Assembly: GCA_019414445.1 (NCBI GenBank)
Contig: DXMA01000003.1
Coordinates: 109,200-173,199, forward strand
DNA: 64,000 nucleotides
Reading direction: 5' to 3'
Source of the DNA: Collinsella sp.
GTDB lineage: Bacteria; Actinomycetota; Coriobacteriia; Coriobacteriales; Coriobacteriaceae
Position numbers and translations under genes: made by a program. A model generated the notes under the pieces. That model was not told where the DNA came from. It saw nothing but the letters and a program-made list of their open reading frames with translations, and made no database searches. Shown piece by piece: positions 39,671 to 48,855 of the stretch; positions within the stretch are counted from its first letter, which is position 1; every line of letters begins with the position of its first letter.

Positions 39671-39745
39671 GGGCTGTTTGCGCCAGTTCTGGGCGTCGTC
39701 CTCGAGCTATTGATGGATGACGGGCTTGTACGGGTCGAGCTTGCT
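39671..39745 (-). pseudogene. IS21-type transposase (IstA) fragment
   Basis: The minus strand encodes SKLDPYKPVIHQ, a stop codon, then LEDDAQNWRKQ. The segment resembles the conserved KLDPYKPxI...PRKQRHTA region of IS21-family IstA transposases. It has no start, an internal stop and no downstream continuation, so only about 25 codons remain. It marks the left edge of the cobalamin island. Recognition is by memory of the family motif, not by a search. Confidence 0.55.
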
Positions 39746-39795
39746 CGGGGCGCGCCTCCTCGCGGGCGGGAGGGCGCGCTAGGCGCGGCAAGCGC

Positions 39796-40569
39796 CTAGC
39801 GCGCGAACTCCCGTAAGAGCGCGTCTTCCACTTCCCGAAGCGAAAGGGCCCCGCCTCCCTCGGCGGGACGGGTGACCACGATGCAGCGCGCTCCCACGTC
39901 GCGCGCGGAGGCGAGCTTCTCGGCCGTGCCGCCTACGGTTCCCGAGTCCTTGGTCACAAGCCACTGGGCGCCCACCTGCCGAAGCATCGCCTCGTTGAGC
40001 TCGCGGGTGAAGGGCCCCTGCATGCCGATGACGTGCGACGGCGAAAACCCCGCGTCGATGCACTTCGTTATAGCACTGGGCAGCGGAAGCACACGCACGA
40101 AGAAGCGCTCCGCGAAATCGGCGACGCGCGTGTAGGGAGCAAGCTCCTTGCTCCCCGTCGTGAGAAGAGCGCGACCCGGGTTCTCGGAGAGAAAGCGCGC
40201 CGCGCAGGCGATCGACGCGACCGACACGACGCCTTTGGGCAGCGCCTCGACTGGGCGCGCAAGGCGCAGGCATCGTGCACCCACGGCGAGCGAAGCGGCC
40301 CGGATGTTACCGCTTGCGAGCGTAGCGAAGGGGTGCGTGGCGTCGACGACGATGCGCGCGCCGGAAAGCTCGCGCTCCATGTCGGCCTCGTCGAGCCTGC
40401 CCGCATGCACCTCGATGTCCGGAAGCTCGCCCAAAAGTTCGCCTCCGTACTCTGTTGCCGCGTAGACACGGGCGGGGATGCCCGCCCCGCTCGCCCATTC
40501 GCACAGAAGGCGGCCCTCGGTGGTGCCGGCGAAGATGCGCAGCGCCGGCGCGGATGCGGGAGCCGTCAC
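39796..40569 (-). CDS. cbiJ: Cobalt-precorrin-6A reductase
   Basis: 257 residues. It reduces the corrin macrocycle at C18-C19 using NAD(P)H. Seen: LRIFAGTTEGRLLCEWA at the N-terminus, ARIVVDATHPFATLASGN, and MQGPFTRELNEAMLRQ with TKDSGTVGGTAEKL, all typical of CobK/CbiJ. The GTG start at 40569 overlaps the cbiC stop (GTGA). It is the last gene of the long minus-strand cobalamin operon. Confidence 0.92.
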   Translation of the reverse strand: MTAPASAPALRIFAGTTEGRLLCEWASGAGIPARVYAATEYGGELLGELPDIEVHAGRLDEADMERELSGARIVVDATHPFATLASGNIRAASLAVGARCLRLARPVEALPKGVVSVASIACAARFLSENPGRALLTTGSKELAPYTRVADFAERFFVRVLPLPSAITKCIDAGFSPSHVIGMQGPFTRELNEAMLRQVGAQWLVTKDSGTVGGTAEKLASARDVGARCIVVTRPAEGGGALSLREVEDALLREFAR

Positions 40570-41207
40570 TTCGGGCCGCCTGTGCGCGTGATCTGGTAGA
40601 GTAGCGCGTTCATAATGGCGGCCGCCACGGTCGAGCCGCCCTTGCGACCCCTCGCGACGATGGCCGGCACGCGTCGCGCGAGTAGCTCCTCTTTCGCCTC
40701 GACCACGTTCACAAACCCGACCGGCACCCCAACGACGAGAGCGGGCGCGATCTTCCCCGCGTCCATGAGCTCGGCGAGGCGCAGAAGTGCTGTGGGAGCG
40801 TTGCCGACGGCCACGATGAGCGGACCCTCGATGCCGCAAGCTTTGTCCATGCTCGCAACGGCGCGAGTCGTGCCCGCGGCGCGCGCAGCCGCGGCGACAT
40901 CAGGGTCGGCCATGAAGCACACGGCCTTGCAGCCGAGCTTCGCGAGCGCGGGCTTGCTTATGCCTGCGAGCGCCATGTTCGTGTCGGTGAGCACCGTGGC
41001 CCCTGCGCGCAGTGCGTCGAGCGCACACTGCGCGGCGTCATGGGTGAACACGAGGGAATCGGCGTACGAGAAGTCGGCAGTGGTATGGATGACGCGCTTC
41101 ACGACGGGCTCTTCGAACGGCGGGAACGTGCGGCCGCCGAGCTCTTCGGTGATGATCTCGAAGCTGCGCCGCTCGATGTCGCCAGGCGCCATCTCCTTGG
41201 AATCCAT
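40566..41207 (-). CDS. cbiC: Cobalt-precorrin-8X methylmutase
   Basis: 213 residues. It moves the C11 methyl group to C12 to give cobyrinic acid. The N-terminus SFEIITEELGGRTFPPFE, the catalytic-histidine region VIHTTADFSYADSL, and VGVPVGFVNVVEAKEEL match CobH/CbiC. Its ATG follows the cobO stop without a gap, and its stop overlaps cbiJ. Confidence 0.94.
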   Translation of the reverse strand: MDSKEMAPGDIERRSFEIITEELGGRTFPPFEEPVVKRVIHTTADFSYADSLVFTHDAAQCALDALRAGATVLTDTNMALAGISKPALAKLGCKAVCFMADPDVAAAARAAGTTRAVASMDKACGIEGPLIVAVGNAPTALLRLAELMDAGKIAPALVVGVPVGFVNVVEAKEELLARRVPAIVARGRKGGSTVAAAIMNALLYQITRTGGPK

Positions 41208-41723
41208 CTAGTACTCCACTCCTTCTCTTGCACATATCCCCTGCTCGTAGGGATGTTTCTCGCATCGCATCTCGGTTATGTAATCGGCCTTCTCCGCGAT
41301 CTTGCGGGAAGGCGCGCGCCCGGTGAGCGCTACTTCGACGCCGCGCGCGGACATATCGAGCGCGCGGTCCACGAGCGCCTCGTCGACAAGCCCCTTCGAA
41401 AGCGCATCGAGCGCCTCGTCGAGCACGAGCAGTCCCTCTTGCGCGCCCTCGAGCTCGGCGAGCGCGGAAGCGAGGTTCCCATCGTGCAGCTCGCACGTCG
41501 CGGCAAGTTCTTCCGACGTCATCGACCAGGTAAACTTGTCCGACGCCTTCCCCGCGAACACGGGCATGCCGAAATGCTCGGCGAGCAGGCGCACCTCCCC
41601 GCTTTCGCCGTCTTTCAGGAACTGCACGACGACGACGCGGCGGCCTGCAGCGAGCATGCGAAGGGCGAGGCCCATCGCCGCCGTGGTCTTGCCTTTGCCG
41701 TCGCCATGATACACGTGGATCAT
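41208..41723 (-). CDS. cobO: Cob(I)yrinic acid a,c-diamide adenosyltransferase
   Basis: 171 residues of the CobA/BtuR type. The P-loop MIHVYHGDGKGKTTAAMGLA binds ATP in the reversed orientation known for this family; LLVLDEALDALSKGL is the Walker B region. It adds the upper adenosyl ligand to the cobalt. The ATG overlaps the end of cbiP by four bases. Confidence 0.95.
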   Translation of the reverse strand: MIHVYHGDGKGKTTAAMGLALRMLAAGRRVVVVQFLKDGESGEVRLLAEHFGMPVFAGKASDKFTWSMTSEELAATCELHDGNLASALAELEGAQEGLLVLDEALDALSKGLVDEALVDRALDMSARGVEVALTGRAPSRKIAEKADYITEMRCEKHPYEQGICAREGVEY

Positions 41724-43219
41724 ACGCCCTCCTCGATAATGCGGTAGACATACTCCATGTCGAGCGCCCCGCGCACGACGTCGGCCAGGCGGTCAAACTC
41801 GCGCGCACGGTGATCGGCCGCGGACGCCGCGCCCGCAGCACCCACGACGCTCTCGGGCAGGCCGCGCATGCGCGCGAGCGAGCGCGCGAGGGCGAGCGCC
41901 ACCCCCGGTTCGTCGAACAGGCCGTGGAGATAGGTTCCGAACACGTTTCCGCAGGCCGCTCCTTCCGGTTTGCCGCCAATCGTGCCCGCAGGAGCGCAGA
42001 AGACGGTCGTTTCGCCGTCGTGAATCTCGTACCCGCGCGCCGTCATGCCGTTCCACACCGAGAACGCGCCTTGGGCGCCCGTGATGCGCAGCTCCGACTG
42101 GGCGAGGCGCTTTTCCTCCTTGAACACCGTACTTGCAGGGATGAGCCCGAGCCCGCGCGCGGTGCCAGCGCCTTCCCTGCCGTGCGGGTCGGAAAGCTCG
42201 TCTCCCAAAAGCTGGTAGCCTCCGCATATGCCGAGCACCGGCGTGCCCGCGCCCGAAAGCGCGCGTACACAGGCTCCGATGCCGCTAGCCGCAAGCCAGC
42301 GCGCGTCGTCGAGCGTAGTCTTCGAGCCGGGAAGCACCACCAGGTCGGGTCGGCCCAGATCGGTCGTCGAGGAAACGTAGCGCACGCCCACGCCGGGCAC
42401 GCGCGAAAGCGGGTCGAAGTCGGTGAAGTTCGACAGATGCGGAAGACGCACGACGGCGACGTCGATGACGCCGCGCGCCTCGCGGGCAGATAGGCGCGGC
42501 GCGAGCGAGTCCTCGTCGTCCAGGTCGAGCGCAAGATACGGCACGACCCCCACGACGGGAACTCCGCACATCTTCTCGAGCGGGGCCAAACCCGGGCGCA
42601 GGATTTCCACATCGCCGCGGAACTTGTTCACCACAAGCCCCCGCAAAAGCGCGCGGTCCTCGGGCGCAAGAAGCGCGACCGTGCCGTAGAGCTGGGCAAA
42701 TACCCCGCCCGGGTCGATGTCGCCCGCAAGCAGCACGGGGGAGGACACGGCGCGCGCGAGCCCCATGTTGACGATGTCGTTTTCGGCAAGGTTGATTTCG
42801 GCGGGGCTGCCGGCGCCCTCGATGACGATGACGTCGTTTTCCTCCGCGAGCGAATCGAACGCCTCCAAAATCTGCGGCATGAGCGCCTTCTTTCGCGCGA
42901 AGTAGTCCCTCGCAGCGAAGGCTCCCTGCGCCTTGCCGGCCACGATGAGCTGGCTTCGGTGGCCGCTTTCGGGCTTGAGCAGGATGGGGTTCATGCGCAC
43001 GTCGGGCGCGATGCCGCACGCCTCGGCCTGCATGATCTGGGCGCGCCCCATCTCGAGCCCGTCGGCCGTGACACCGCTGTTGAGTGCCATGTTCTGGCTC
43101 TTGAAGGGAGTCACGCGCAGGCCGTCCTGCGAAAGCACGCGGCACAGCCCCGCCGCAAGCAGGCTCTTCCCCGCGTTCGACATGGTGCCCTGGATCATGA
43201 TGGGCTTCGCCCTACCCAC
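41720..43219 (-). CDS. cbiP: Cobyric acid synthase (amidotransferase)
   Basis: 499 residues. It amidates side chains b, d, e and g using glutamine and ATP. The N-terminal P-loop domain starts MIQGTMSNAGKSLLAAGL (after seven leader residues), and the C-terminal glutaminase domain has VLGICGGYQLLGDEL with the nucleophilic Cys and a distal NVFGTYLHGLFD histidine. I chose the GTG at 43219 because GAAGGAGG lies nine bases upstream and it overlaps the aminotransferase stop by only eight bases. An earlier in-frame start would overlap about 150 bases. Confidence 0.94.
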   Translation of the reverse strand: MGRAKPIMIQGTMSNAGKSLLAAGLCRVLSQDGLRVTPFKSQNMALNSGVTADGLEMGRAQIMQAEACGIAPDVRMNPILLKPESGHRSQLIVAGKAQGAFAARDYFARKKALMPQILEAFDSLAEENDVIVIEGAGSPAEINLAENDIVNMGLARAVSSPVLLAGDIDPGGVFAQLYGTVALLAPEDRALLRGLVVNKFRGDVEILRPGLAPLEKMCGVPVVGVVPYLALDLDDEDSLAPRLSAREARGVIDVAVVRLPHLSNFTDFDPLSRVPGVGVRYVSSTTDLGRPDLVVLPGSKTTLDDARWLAASGIGACVRALSGAGTPVLGICGGYQLLGDELSDPHGREGAGTARGLGLIPASTVFKEEKRLAQSELRITGAQGAFSVWNGMTARGYEIHDGETTVFCAPAGTIGGKPEGAACGNVFGTYLHGLFDEPGVALALARSLARMRGLPESVVGAAGAASAADHRAREFDRLADVVRGALDMEYVYRIIEEGV

Positions 43220-44435
43220 GGGTATCGACCTCCTTCGCCGAGCCTCGGCCATCCGCGCCCGCCATAGCGCCGCTGAAAGAAGCGCCGCCCCGTTCGTCGG
43301 GTTCGCCTTCGCCCGATGCACCTTCCGCCCGAAGCACGCGGCTGAACGCCATCGCAAGCCGGGCATTCTCCTTGCGCATGCGCACCGCGACGCGGCACCA
43401 GAAACGGGACAGTACCGAAAACGAGTCGCACGTGCGGACCAAAACCCCCTGTTTATACAGGCGCTCGGGGATGTCTTTCGCCGGCGTGCGGACTAAAAGG
43501 AAGTTCGCATCCGACGGCACGACGGAAAGCCCGAGCGAGGAGAGCTCGTGGGAAAGCCACGCTCGCTCGCCCGCCAATACATCGCGCGTGCGCGAGACGT
43601 ATTCAATGTCTTCCAGGGCGGCGATGCCCGCGGCCTCGGCGACCGAGGAGACGGGCCACGCCTGCCCCGCCCGGCGAATCCCCTCGATGAGTTGGGCGTT
43701 TCCGCTGATCAGATATCCCAACCGCAACCCCGCCATTCCGTAGATCTTGGTGAACGCGGAGAGCACGGCCACATGGCGCGAACACGCGGCGCGTGCGGCC
43801 ACGCTCCTTTCGCGGGCGTCGGGCGCAAATCCGAGGAAGCACTCGTCCACGACAAGCAGCGCGCCCACCTGCTCGCAGCGGCAAGCCGCGGCCTCGATCA
43901 CGCTGGGGTCGACGAGGCGCCCCGTCGGGTTGTTCGGATTGCAGAGGTACGCCACGTCTCCCGGCCCCTCGATCGCGCGGGCGAAGGAGGCGGGCACGTC
44001 GAAGTCGTCCGCTTCAGAGAGCGGGAACTCCTGCACGCATGCGCCGTAGTACGATGCCGCCTCAGCATATTCAGAGAACGTCGGCGCGCACACGATGATG
44101 CGTTTCGGGCGCACCGCCGCGGCGAGCCGCCAGATGATGTCGGACGCGCCCGCGCCGCAGACGATAGTATCTTCGGGAATGCCCTGGGCACGCGCCAGGG
44201 CGCGAACGAGGGCGAGGCTTTCCCTATCGGGGTAGGCGTCGATTCGAGAAAGCGCCTTGCAAGCTGCGGCGACGGCGCGCGGCGAGGGGCCTGCCGGATT
44301 CACGTTCACTGAGAAGTCAATGAGGTCGGAGGCGCCCCCTTCGCAAGCGATGCCGAGCGATTGCGCGCTGCCCCCATGCGTACGGGCGCGCAGGATTCCC
44401 CCGGCAGCCCGGGACGCGGCGTGGTCTTCCCTCAT
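43212..44435 (-). CDS. cobD: L-threonine-O-3-phosphate decarboxylase (CobD/CobC-type PLP enzyme)
   Basis: 407 residues, a fold-type I PLP enzyme of the histidinol-phosphate aminotransferase group. It supplies aminopropanol phosphate for the nucleotide loop. Seen: LIDFSVNVNPAGPS, YPDRESLALVRALA, LCNPNNPTGRLVD and the PLP lysine in LSAFTKIYGMAGLRLGYL. The start at 44435 overlaps the cbiB stop (ATGA). About 40 C-terminal residues after GASGEGEPDE are low-complexity. The decarboxylase role is inferred from position beside cbiB; it could be an aminotransferase. Confidence 0.88.
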   Translation of the reverse strand: MREDHAASRAAGGILRARTHGGSAQSLGIACEGGASDLIDFSVNVNPAGPSPRAVAAACKALSRIDAYPDRESLALVRALARAQGIPEDTIVCGAGASDIIWRLAAAVRPKRIIVCAPTFSEYAEAASYYGACVQEFPLSEADDFDVPASFARAIEGPGDVAYLCNPNNPTGRLVDPSVIEAAACRCEQVGALLVVDECFLGFAPDARERSVAARAACSRHVAVLSAFTKIYGMAGLRLGYLISGNAQLIEGIRRAGQAWPVSSVAEAAGIAALEDIEYVSRTRDVLAGERAWLSHELSSLGLSVVPSDANFLLVRTPAKDIPERLYKQGVLVRTCDSFSVLSRFWCRVAVRMRKENARLAMAFSRVLRAEGASGEGEPDERGGASFSGAMAGADGRGSAKEVDTRG

Positions 44436-45406
44436 GCCATCGCCCCCACGGCGAGCACGACCGCCGCGCGCGCGGCGCCGAAGACGACGAGCGCGCATAC
44501 GGACGCGGTGAGCATGAGCCTTGTCGCCCGAGCGATGTCGCCCCACTCGATTTCACGGGACGCGTCGCCTATCGTCGGTTTCTCAACGAGCTTGCCGAAA
44601 TACACCGCGGGTCCTGCCAGGCGCAGCCCGAGCGCGCCCGCGCACGCCGACTCGGTCTGCGCCGCGTTCGGGCTCGCGTGGCGACGCCTGTCGCGGCGCC
44701 AGATGCGCGCCGCCCCGCGCGCGTCGAGCCCGACGATCGGGCACACGGCGATCATGAGCAGGGCCGATAAGCGCGAGGGAATCCAGTTCACCGCATCGTC
44801 GAGGCGCGCCGAGGCGCAGCCGAAGTCGATGTAGCGCTCGTTTTTGTAGCCCACCATGCTGTCGAGCGTGTTCACCGCCTTGTACGCCATGCCCAAGGGC
44901 GCACCCCCGATCATAAGGTAGAAAAGTGGCGCGATGACGCCGTCGCTCGCGTTCTCCGCCACCGTTTCCACGGCGGCGCGCGCGACGCCCTGCTCGTCGA
45001 GAACAGACGTGTCGCGTCCCACGATGAGCCCGACGGCTTCGCGCGCCGCGACAAGGCCGCCCTTCGAGAACGCGTGGGCCACGGCCAGGCTCTGGCGGCG
45101 CAGCTCGCATGTCGCGAGAACCTGATAGCTCGCCCATGCCTCGGCCACGAAGCGCAAGCCGGAGTGAACCATGCCGCAAAGATGTAGGATACCCCAGGTC
45201 AAAAGCCCACACGCAAGCGGAAGCGCCACGGCGAGCACAAGCCCTGCGGCACGCGTGCCCGCGGACGTTTGCGGGAATGCGCCTCGAAGGCGGCCTTCGG
45301 CCCACGTGATCGCGCGCCCCATGGCGACGACGGGATGGGGAAGCCAGCGCGGGTCGCCGAAGGCAAGGTCGGCCGCGAACCCGGCGGCGACGGCAAGAAT
45401 CGTCAT
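44432..45406 (-). CDS. cbiB: Adenosylcobinamide-phosphate synthase
   Basis: 324 residues, integral membrane protein. It attaches aminopropanol (phosphate) to adenosylcobyric acid. Seen: FAADLAFGDPRWLPHPVVAM at the N-terminus, ETVAENASDGVIAPLFYLMI and GMAYKAVNTLDSMVGYKNER, classical CbiB motifs. The ATG overlaps the preceding stop by one base (TGATG). Confidence 0.95.
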   Translation of the reverse strand: MTILAVAAGFAADLAFGDPRWLPHPVVAMGRAITWAEGRLRGAFPQTSAGTRAAGLVLAVALPLACGLLTWGILHLCGMVHSGLRFVAEAWASYQVLATCELRRQSLAVAHAFSKGGLVAAREAVGLIVGRDTSVLDEQGVARAAVETVAENASDGVIAPLFYLMIGGAPLGMAYKAVNTLDSMVGYKNERYIDFGCASARLDDAVNWIPSRLSALLMIAVCPIVGLDARGAARIWRRDRRRHASPNAAQTESACAGALGLRLAGPAVYFGKLVEKPTIGDASREIEWGDIARATRLMLTASVCALVVFGAARAAVVLAVGAMA

Positions 45407-46407
45407 CACCGGGCATCGCCCCCCGAAGCGGGGCGAACGTCGCGAAGGCAGCGCCCATCCCAGGTGGCGGCCCATGCGCCGCCCGGCTCGGTATGCACGT
45501 CGAAGTATCCCATTTTCGGGACAGCTAGCTCGGAGAGCAGCGCTTTCACGGTACCCGCGTGAACGACGAAGACGGCGCGCCTACTCCCCTGGGCGCGCTC
45601 CGATTCGCACGCCTCCCGAAACGCCGCGACGACGCGGCGGGTGAAATCGCTCTTGCCCTCGCCATGCGGGCAGCGCGTCTCGCACCAGGAGTCTACCCAG
45701 GCGTGGTAGCGCACATCCTCTTTAAGCTCGGCGGCGCTTCGCCCCTCGAAGTCACCGAAATCCATCTCGCGCAGACCGGGGCACGCCATAAGCTCCGCGT
45801 TCGGGAAGAGGATGCGAGCCGTCTGGTCGGTGCGGGCCATGCCGCTCGTGATAACACGGAACACGTCACGATCGCACGCGAGGTCGCGCAAAGCGCGCTC
45901 GCCCGCACTCGACAGGGGCTCGTCGGTGCCCGCCCCGCTGTAGCGATGGTCTTCCGTGCCCGCCGTGGCACCATGGCGCACGAAGACGACTTCCAAAGGC
46001 GCGCCCGCGCCCTGCGTCCCTCGAGGCGCATCGGCAAGGTTTCCTTTGATGACCTGGGGAATCCCGCACGTCATGCGCACGACGACGTCGGCGCGCGCAG
46101 CGAGCGCGCATCCCAGGCGCCCCGCGCGCTCGCGCCATTGGGCGTCTTCCGCACGCATGGGGACGACCCCCGAGCCGACCAAGGGCAGAATCACTGCGTC
46201 GAAGCCGATCAGCCGCTCGAGCGCCCGGTCAGCGTCGAGCGCGCGTACGAGTACCTCAGCACGGTACGCGACACGGCCGGCAAAAGCCGCGGGCACGCCG
46301 CCCTCCGCAAGCTGCGCCGCGTCGACGAAATCGTCCGCCGCGAACCCGAGCCTTTCGCGCACGAAGGTCCTCTTCCCCGAATGCGCGCCACCTACCACGA
46401 GAATCAT
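45406..46407 (-). CDS. CobU-like P-loop domain fused to alpha-ribazole phosphatase (CobC-like)
   Basis: 333 residues, two domains. Residues 1-140 look like a diverged adenosylcobinamide kinase/guanylyltransferase: MILVVGGAHSGKRTFVRERL, VAYRAEVLVRAL, then MTCGIPQVIKGN, matching the IPVWMKG-type end of CobU. Residues about 150-330 are a histidine phosphatase (VVFVRHGATAGTEDHRYSG, REMDFGDFEGRSAAEL, VVHAGTVKALLSE) like CobC/CobZ-type alpha-ribazole-5'-phosphate phosphatase. A separate, canonical CobU is encoded two genes upstream, so the first domain is a paralogue of uncertain activity. The ATG overlaps cobS by four bases. Confidence 0.8.
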   Translation of the reverse strand: MILVVGGAHSGKRTFVRERLGFAADDFVDAAQLAEGGVPAAFAGRVAYRAEVLVRALDADRALERLIGFDAVILPLVGSGVVPMRAEDAQWRERAGRLGCALAARADVVVRMTCGIPQVIKGNLADAPRGTQGAGAPLEVVFVRHGATAGTEDHRYSGAGTDEPLSSAGERALRDLACDRDVFRVITSGMARTDQTARILFPNAELMACPGLREMDFGDFEGRSAAELKEDVRYHAWVDSWCETRCPHGEGKSDFTRRVVAAFREACESERAQGSRRAVFVVHAGTVKALLSELAVPKMGYFDVHTEPGGAWAATWDGRCLRDVRPASGGDAR

Positions 46408-47171
46408 AGGAGCATGCCCCCCGCCACCAGCATGGCAAGCATCGCGAGCTCGGCCCATTGCAGAAACCATCCGGCCAAATCACCCGTCACCCCGCCGAAG
46501 CGGGACAGGGCAACATGGCGGTACCACGCGAGCGCCAAAAGCCCCGCCACCGCCATAAGGGCGCCGACGGCCTGAGCGCACGCGACCATCCCTGCAGCCG
46601 AAGCCGCAGCGAAAGCGCAAAGCGGCACGACGATCGCCGCGCGCTTCTTCGCAGGCGAGAGCCCCACGGCCATGCCGTCCGCCCGCGCGGCAGGCCAGCA
46701 TTCTACGGCGAGCCCCGAAAGCGCGCGGGAGAACACGAGCGAGCACAGAAGCGCGAGGAACGCCCCCGCCGTAAGCGGCAGCGCGGTGAACAGGGAAAAC
46801 TGCAGAATAAGGTACACGACAACACCGATGACCCCGAAGGCGCCCGCCCGCGGGTCGTGCATGATCTCGAGCTTTCGCTCGCGCGGGGCCCAACTTGCAA
46901 GCGCATCGGAGGTGTCGCAGAGCCCGTCTAGGTGGATGCCTCCCGTCACCGCCACAGGCAACGCCACGAGCACGGCCGCGACGATGGTCGCGGGCACGCC
47001 GAGCAGGTTCGCCACGTGCCCCCACGCCGTCATGAGGAAGCCTTCCGCAAGGCCCACCAGGGGAAACGCGGCAAGCGCATGGGTTGACCCGAAATCGGTC
47101 CAGGCCGATTTCGGGACGGGGATGCGCGAGAACGTTCCGAACGCCGCGCCGATTGCCTCTGCTATCTTCAC
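46404..47171 (-). CDS. cobS: Adenosylcobinamide-GDP ribazoletransferase (cobalamin synthase)
   Basis: 255 residues, polytopic membrane enzyme that joins alpha-ribazole (phosphate) to adenosylcobinamide-GDP. FGTFSRIPVPKSAW at the N-terminus and HLDGLCDTSDALASWAPRE with KLEIMHDPRAGAFG are diagnostic. The GTG at 47171 overlaps the cobU stop (GTGA) with AAGGA eight bases upstream. Confidence 0.95.
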   Translation of the reverse strand: MKIAEAIGAAFGTFSRIPVPKSAWTDFGSTHALAAFPLVGLAEGFLMTAWGHVANLLGVPATIVAAVLVALPVAVTGGIHLDGLCDTSDALASWAPRERKLEIMHDPRAGAFGVIGVVVYLILQFSLFTALPLTAGAFLALLCSLVFSRALSGLAVECWPAARADGMAVGLSPAKKRAAIVVPLCAFAAASAAGMVACAQAVGALMAVAGLLALAWYRHVALSRFGGVTGDLAGWFLQWAELAMLAMLVAGGMLL

Positions 47172-47716
47172 CTTGTAGGTCCTTCGCCTTTCATCCACAC
47201 GGGAATCCCGCATACCACTTCGACTGCGCGGTCGGCCAGCGCCGCCACGCCCGCGTTCACGCGCGCGAGCGCGCGCCTCCATGCCTCGGTCCCCTCATCG
47301 TAGCGCATCCCATCGGCGAACACGTCGACGGTGACCACCACCGTATACGCAGCGGCCTGAGCGAGCCGTTCGATGCCTCCGAGCACCTCGCGCGCCGCAG
47401 CGTCGGGGTCACGTGGGGACAAGCCGCCTTCCGCGAAGAGCTCGTTCGCAACCAGGTTGCCCACGTCCTCCAAAAGAAGCGTGCAGCCGCACGGAAGCCC
47501 GGACGCTGCGGCGCCCACGTCACGCGTGCGCTCGAGGGTGGAAAACCCCTTGCCCTCGCGCAGCGCCCGATGGCGCGCGATGCGGCGGGCGCCCTCTTCC
47601 CCGAAGGGCTCCATCGTTGCCAGGTACACGCGGGGGCCGTCGTGCCCGAGGCACAGGGACTCGGCATAGGCGCTCTTGCCGCTCGCGGCGGCGCCGATGA
47701 CGAGTGTCACCGTCAT
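47168..47716 (-). CDS. cobU: Adenosylcobinamide kinase / guanylyltransferase
   Basis: 182 residues. It phosphorylates adenosylcobinamide, then adds GMP. Seen: LVIGAAASGKSAYAESL (P-loop), YLATMEPFGEEGARRIARHR with the guanylylated-histidine region, LLLEDVGNLVANELF and the C-terminal CGIPVWMKGEGPTR. The ATG overlaps the cobT stop (ATGA). A longer frame opens upstream only because of the strong codon bias and would overlap cobT by hundreds of bases. Confidence 0.95.
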   Translation of the reverse strand: MTVTLVIGAAASGKSAYAESLCLGHDGPRVYLATMEPFGEEGARRIARHRALREGKGFSTLERTRDVGAAASGLPCGCTLLLEDVGNLVANELFAEGGLSPRDPDAAAREVLGGIERLAQAAAYTVVVTVDVFADGMRYDEGTEAWRRALARVNAGVAALADRAVEVVCGIPVWMKGEGPTR

Positions 47717-48855
47717 TTCCCAGCCTCGAAATGCTCGTAAGCAGCCATGCCAGTCGCCGTGAACGTCTTCCCATCCCGGTACACGCGCAGCGCCGAATCC
47801 AGAAGGGGCAGATACGCCATGGCGCCCGCGCCCTCGCCCAAGTGCATGCCTGCGACGAGGGGTGCCTTTATGCCGAGCTCGCGAAGGAGCTCCCGGCTTG
47901 CGGGTTCGCTCGATGCGTGGGTGCCCACGAGGTAGCCCAAGGCGTTGGGGCAAAGGCGCACCGCGCACAGGGCCGCCGTGCAGGATATGACCCCGTCGAG
48001 GAGCGCCGGCGCCTTCGAGGCCGCGGCCCCCAGGTAGAAGCCGCACATCGCCGCGATGTCGAATCCGCCCACCTTCGAGAGCACGTCGATCGGGTCGGCG
48101 GGATCGGGCGAGTTCGCGTCGATAGCGCGCTCGACCACGTCGCGCTTGCGCGCGAGCGAGGCGTCCGAGAGCCCCGCGCCGCGGCCGACGAGGCTCCGCG
48201 CGTCCGCCCGGATGAGCACTGCGGCCACCGCCGCCGAGGTGGTCGTGTTGCCGATGCCCATCTCGCCCGCGGCGAGAAGGCGCACGCCGGCGCGAGCAAG
48301 CCCGCACGCGACGGCGATTCCGACCTCGATCGCGCGCACAGCCCCATCGCGAGACATAGCGGGGCCGTGCGCGATGTTGCCGCTCCCCCGCCGCACGTTC
48401 GCGCGTACCATGCGCGCGTCTTCTATGCCCCGGGCCATACCCACGTCGACGGGCACGACCTCGGCACCCGCGAACGCCGCCATGCGGCAGGCGCTCGTGG
48501 CTCCCTCGCACATGTTGCGCGCGACGGCTCGCGTCACGTCTTGTCCGCTTTGCGACACGCCTTCGGCAACGACCCCGTTGTCGGAGAAGAATACTGCGAG
48601 CGCACGGGGAAACTCGGCCACCTCGGCGCTCCCCTGAGCTGCGGCGATACGCGCGACGGCATCTTCAAAGTCGCCCAATCCCCCCAAGGGGTGCGCGATG
48701 GAGTCCCACGCGGCGTACGCGGCGGCGCGGGCGCACTCGTCTGCGGGCGCGATCCGGGAGAGCGCGGCTTCGAGCACGGCGCCCGGCGCCGACGAGAACG
48801 CGCGCTCGACTTCCTCGCGGATGCAGGCAAGCGCGGTTTCGGTTGCTTCAGCCAT
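47713..48855 (-). CDS. cobT: Nicotinate-nucleotide:dimethylbenzimidazole phosphoribosyltransferase
   Basis: 380 residues. It activates the lower-ligand base to alpha-ribazole phosphate. Seen: PRALAVFFSDNGVVAEGVSQ, LLAAGEMGIGNTTTSAAVAA (substrate loop) and VAGMHLGEGAGAMAYLPLLD with the catalytic Glu. GAGGAG precedes the ATG at 48855, which overlaps the cbiA stop by eight bases. No gene for making dimethylbenzimidazole is visible in the window, so the natural lower base is open. Confidence 0.95.
   Translation of the reverse strand: MAEATETALACIREEVERAFSSAPGAVLEAALSRIAPADECARAAAYAAWDSIAHPLGGLGDFEDAVARIAAAQGSAEVAEFPRALAVFFSDNGVVAEGVSQSGQDVTRAVARNMCEGATSACRMAAFAGAEVVPVDVGMARGIEDARMVRANVRRGSGNIAHGPAMSRDGAVRAIEVGIAVACGLARAGVRLLAAGEMGIGNTTTSAAVAAVLIRADARSLVGRGAGLSDASLARKRDVVERAIDANSPDPADPIDVLSKVGGFDIAAMCGFYLGAAASKAPALLDGVISCTAALCAVRLCPNALGYLVGTHASSEPASRELLRELGIKAPLVAGMHLGEGAGAMAYLPLLDSALRVYRDGKTFTATGMAAYEHFEAGK

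Noticed and set aside
46404..47282. Extended N-termini for cobS, cobU, cbiA, cbiD, cbiF and cbiP in long open frames
   Set aside because: The added residues are Arg/Ala-rich shadow sequence overlapping the upstream gene. The family start motifs and ribosome sites support the shorter forms.
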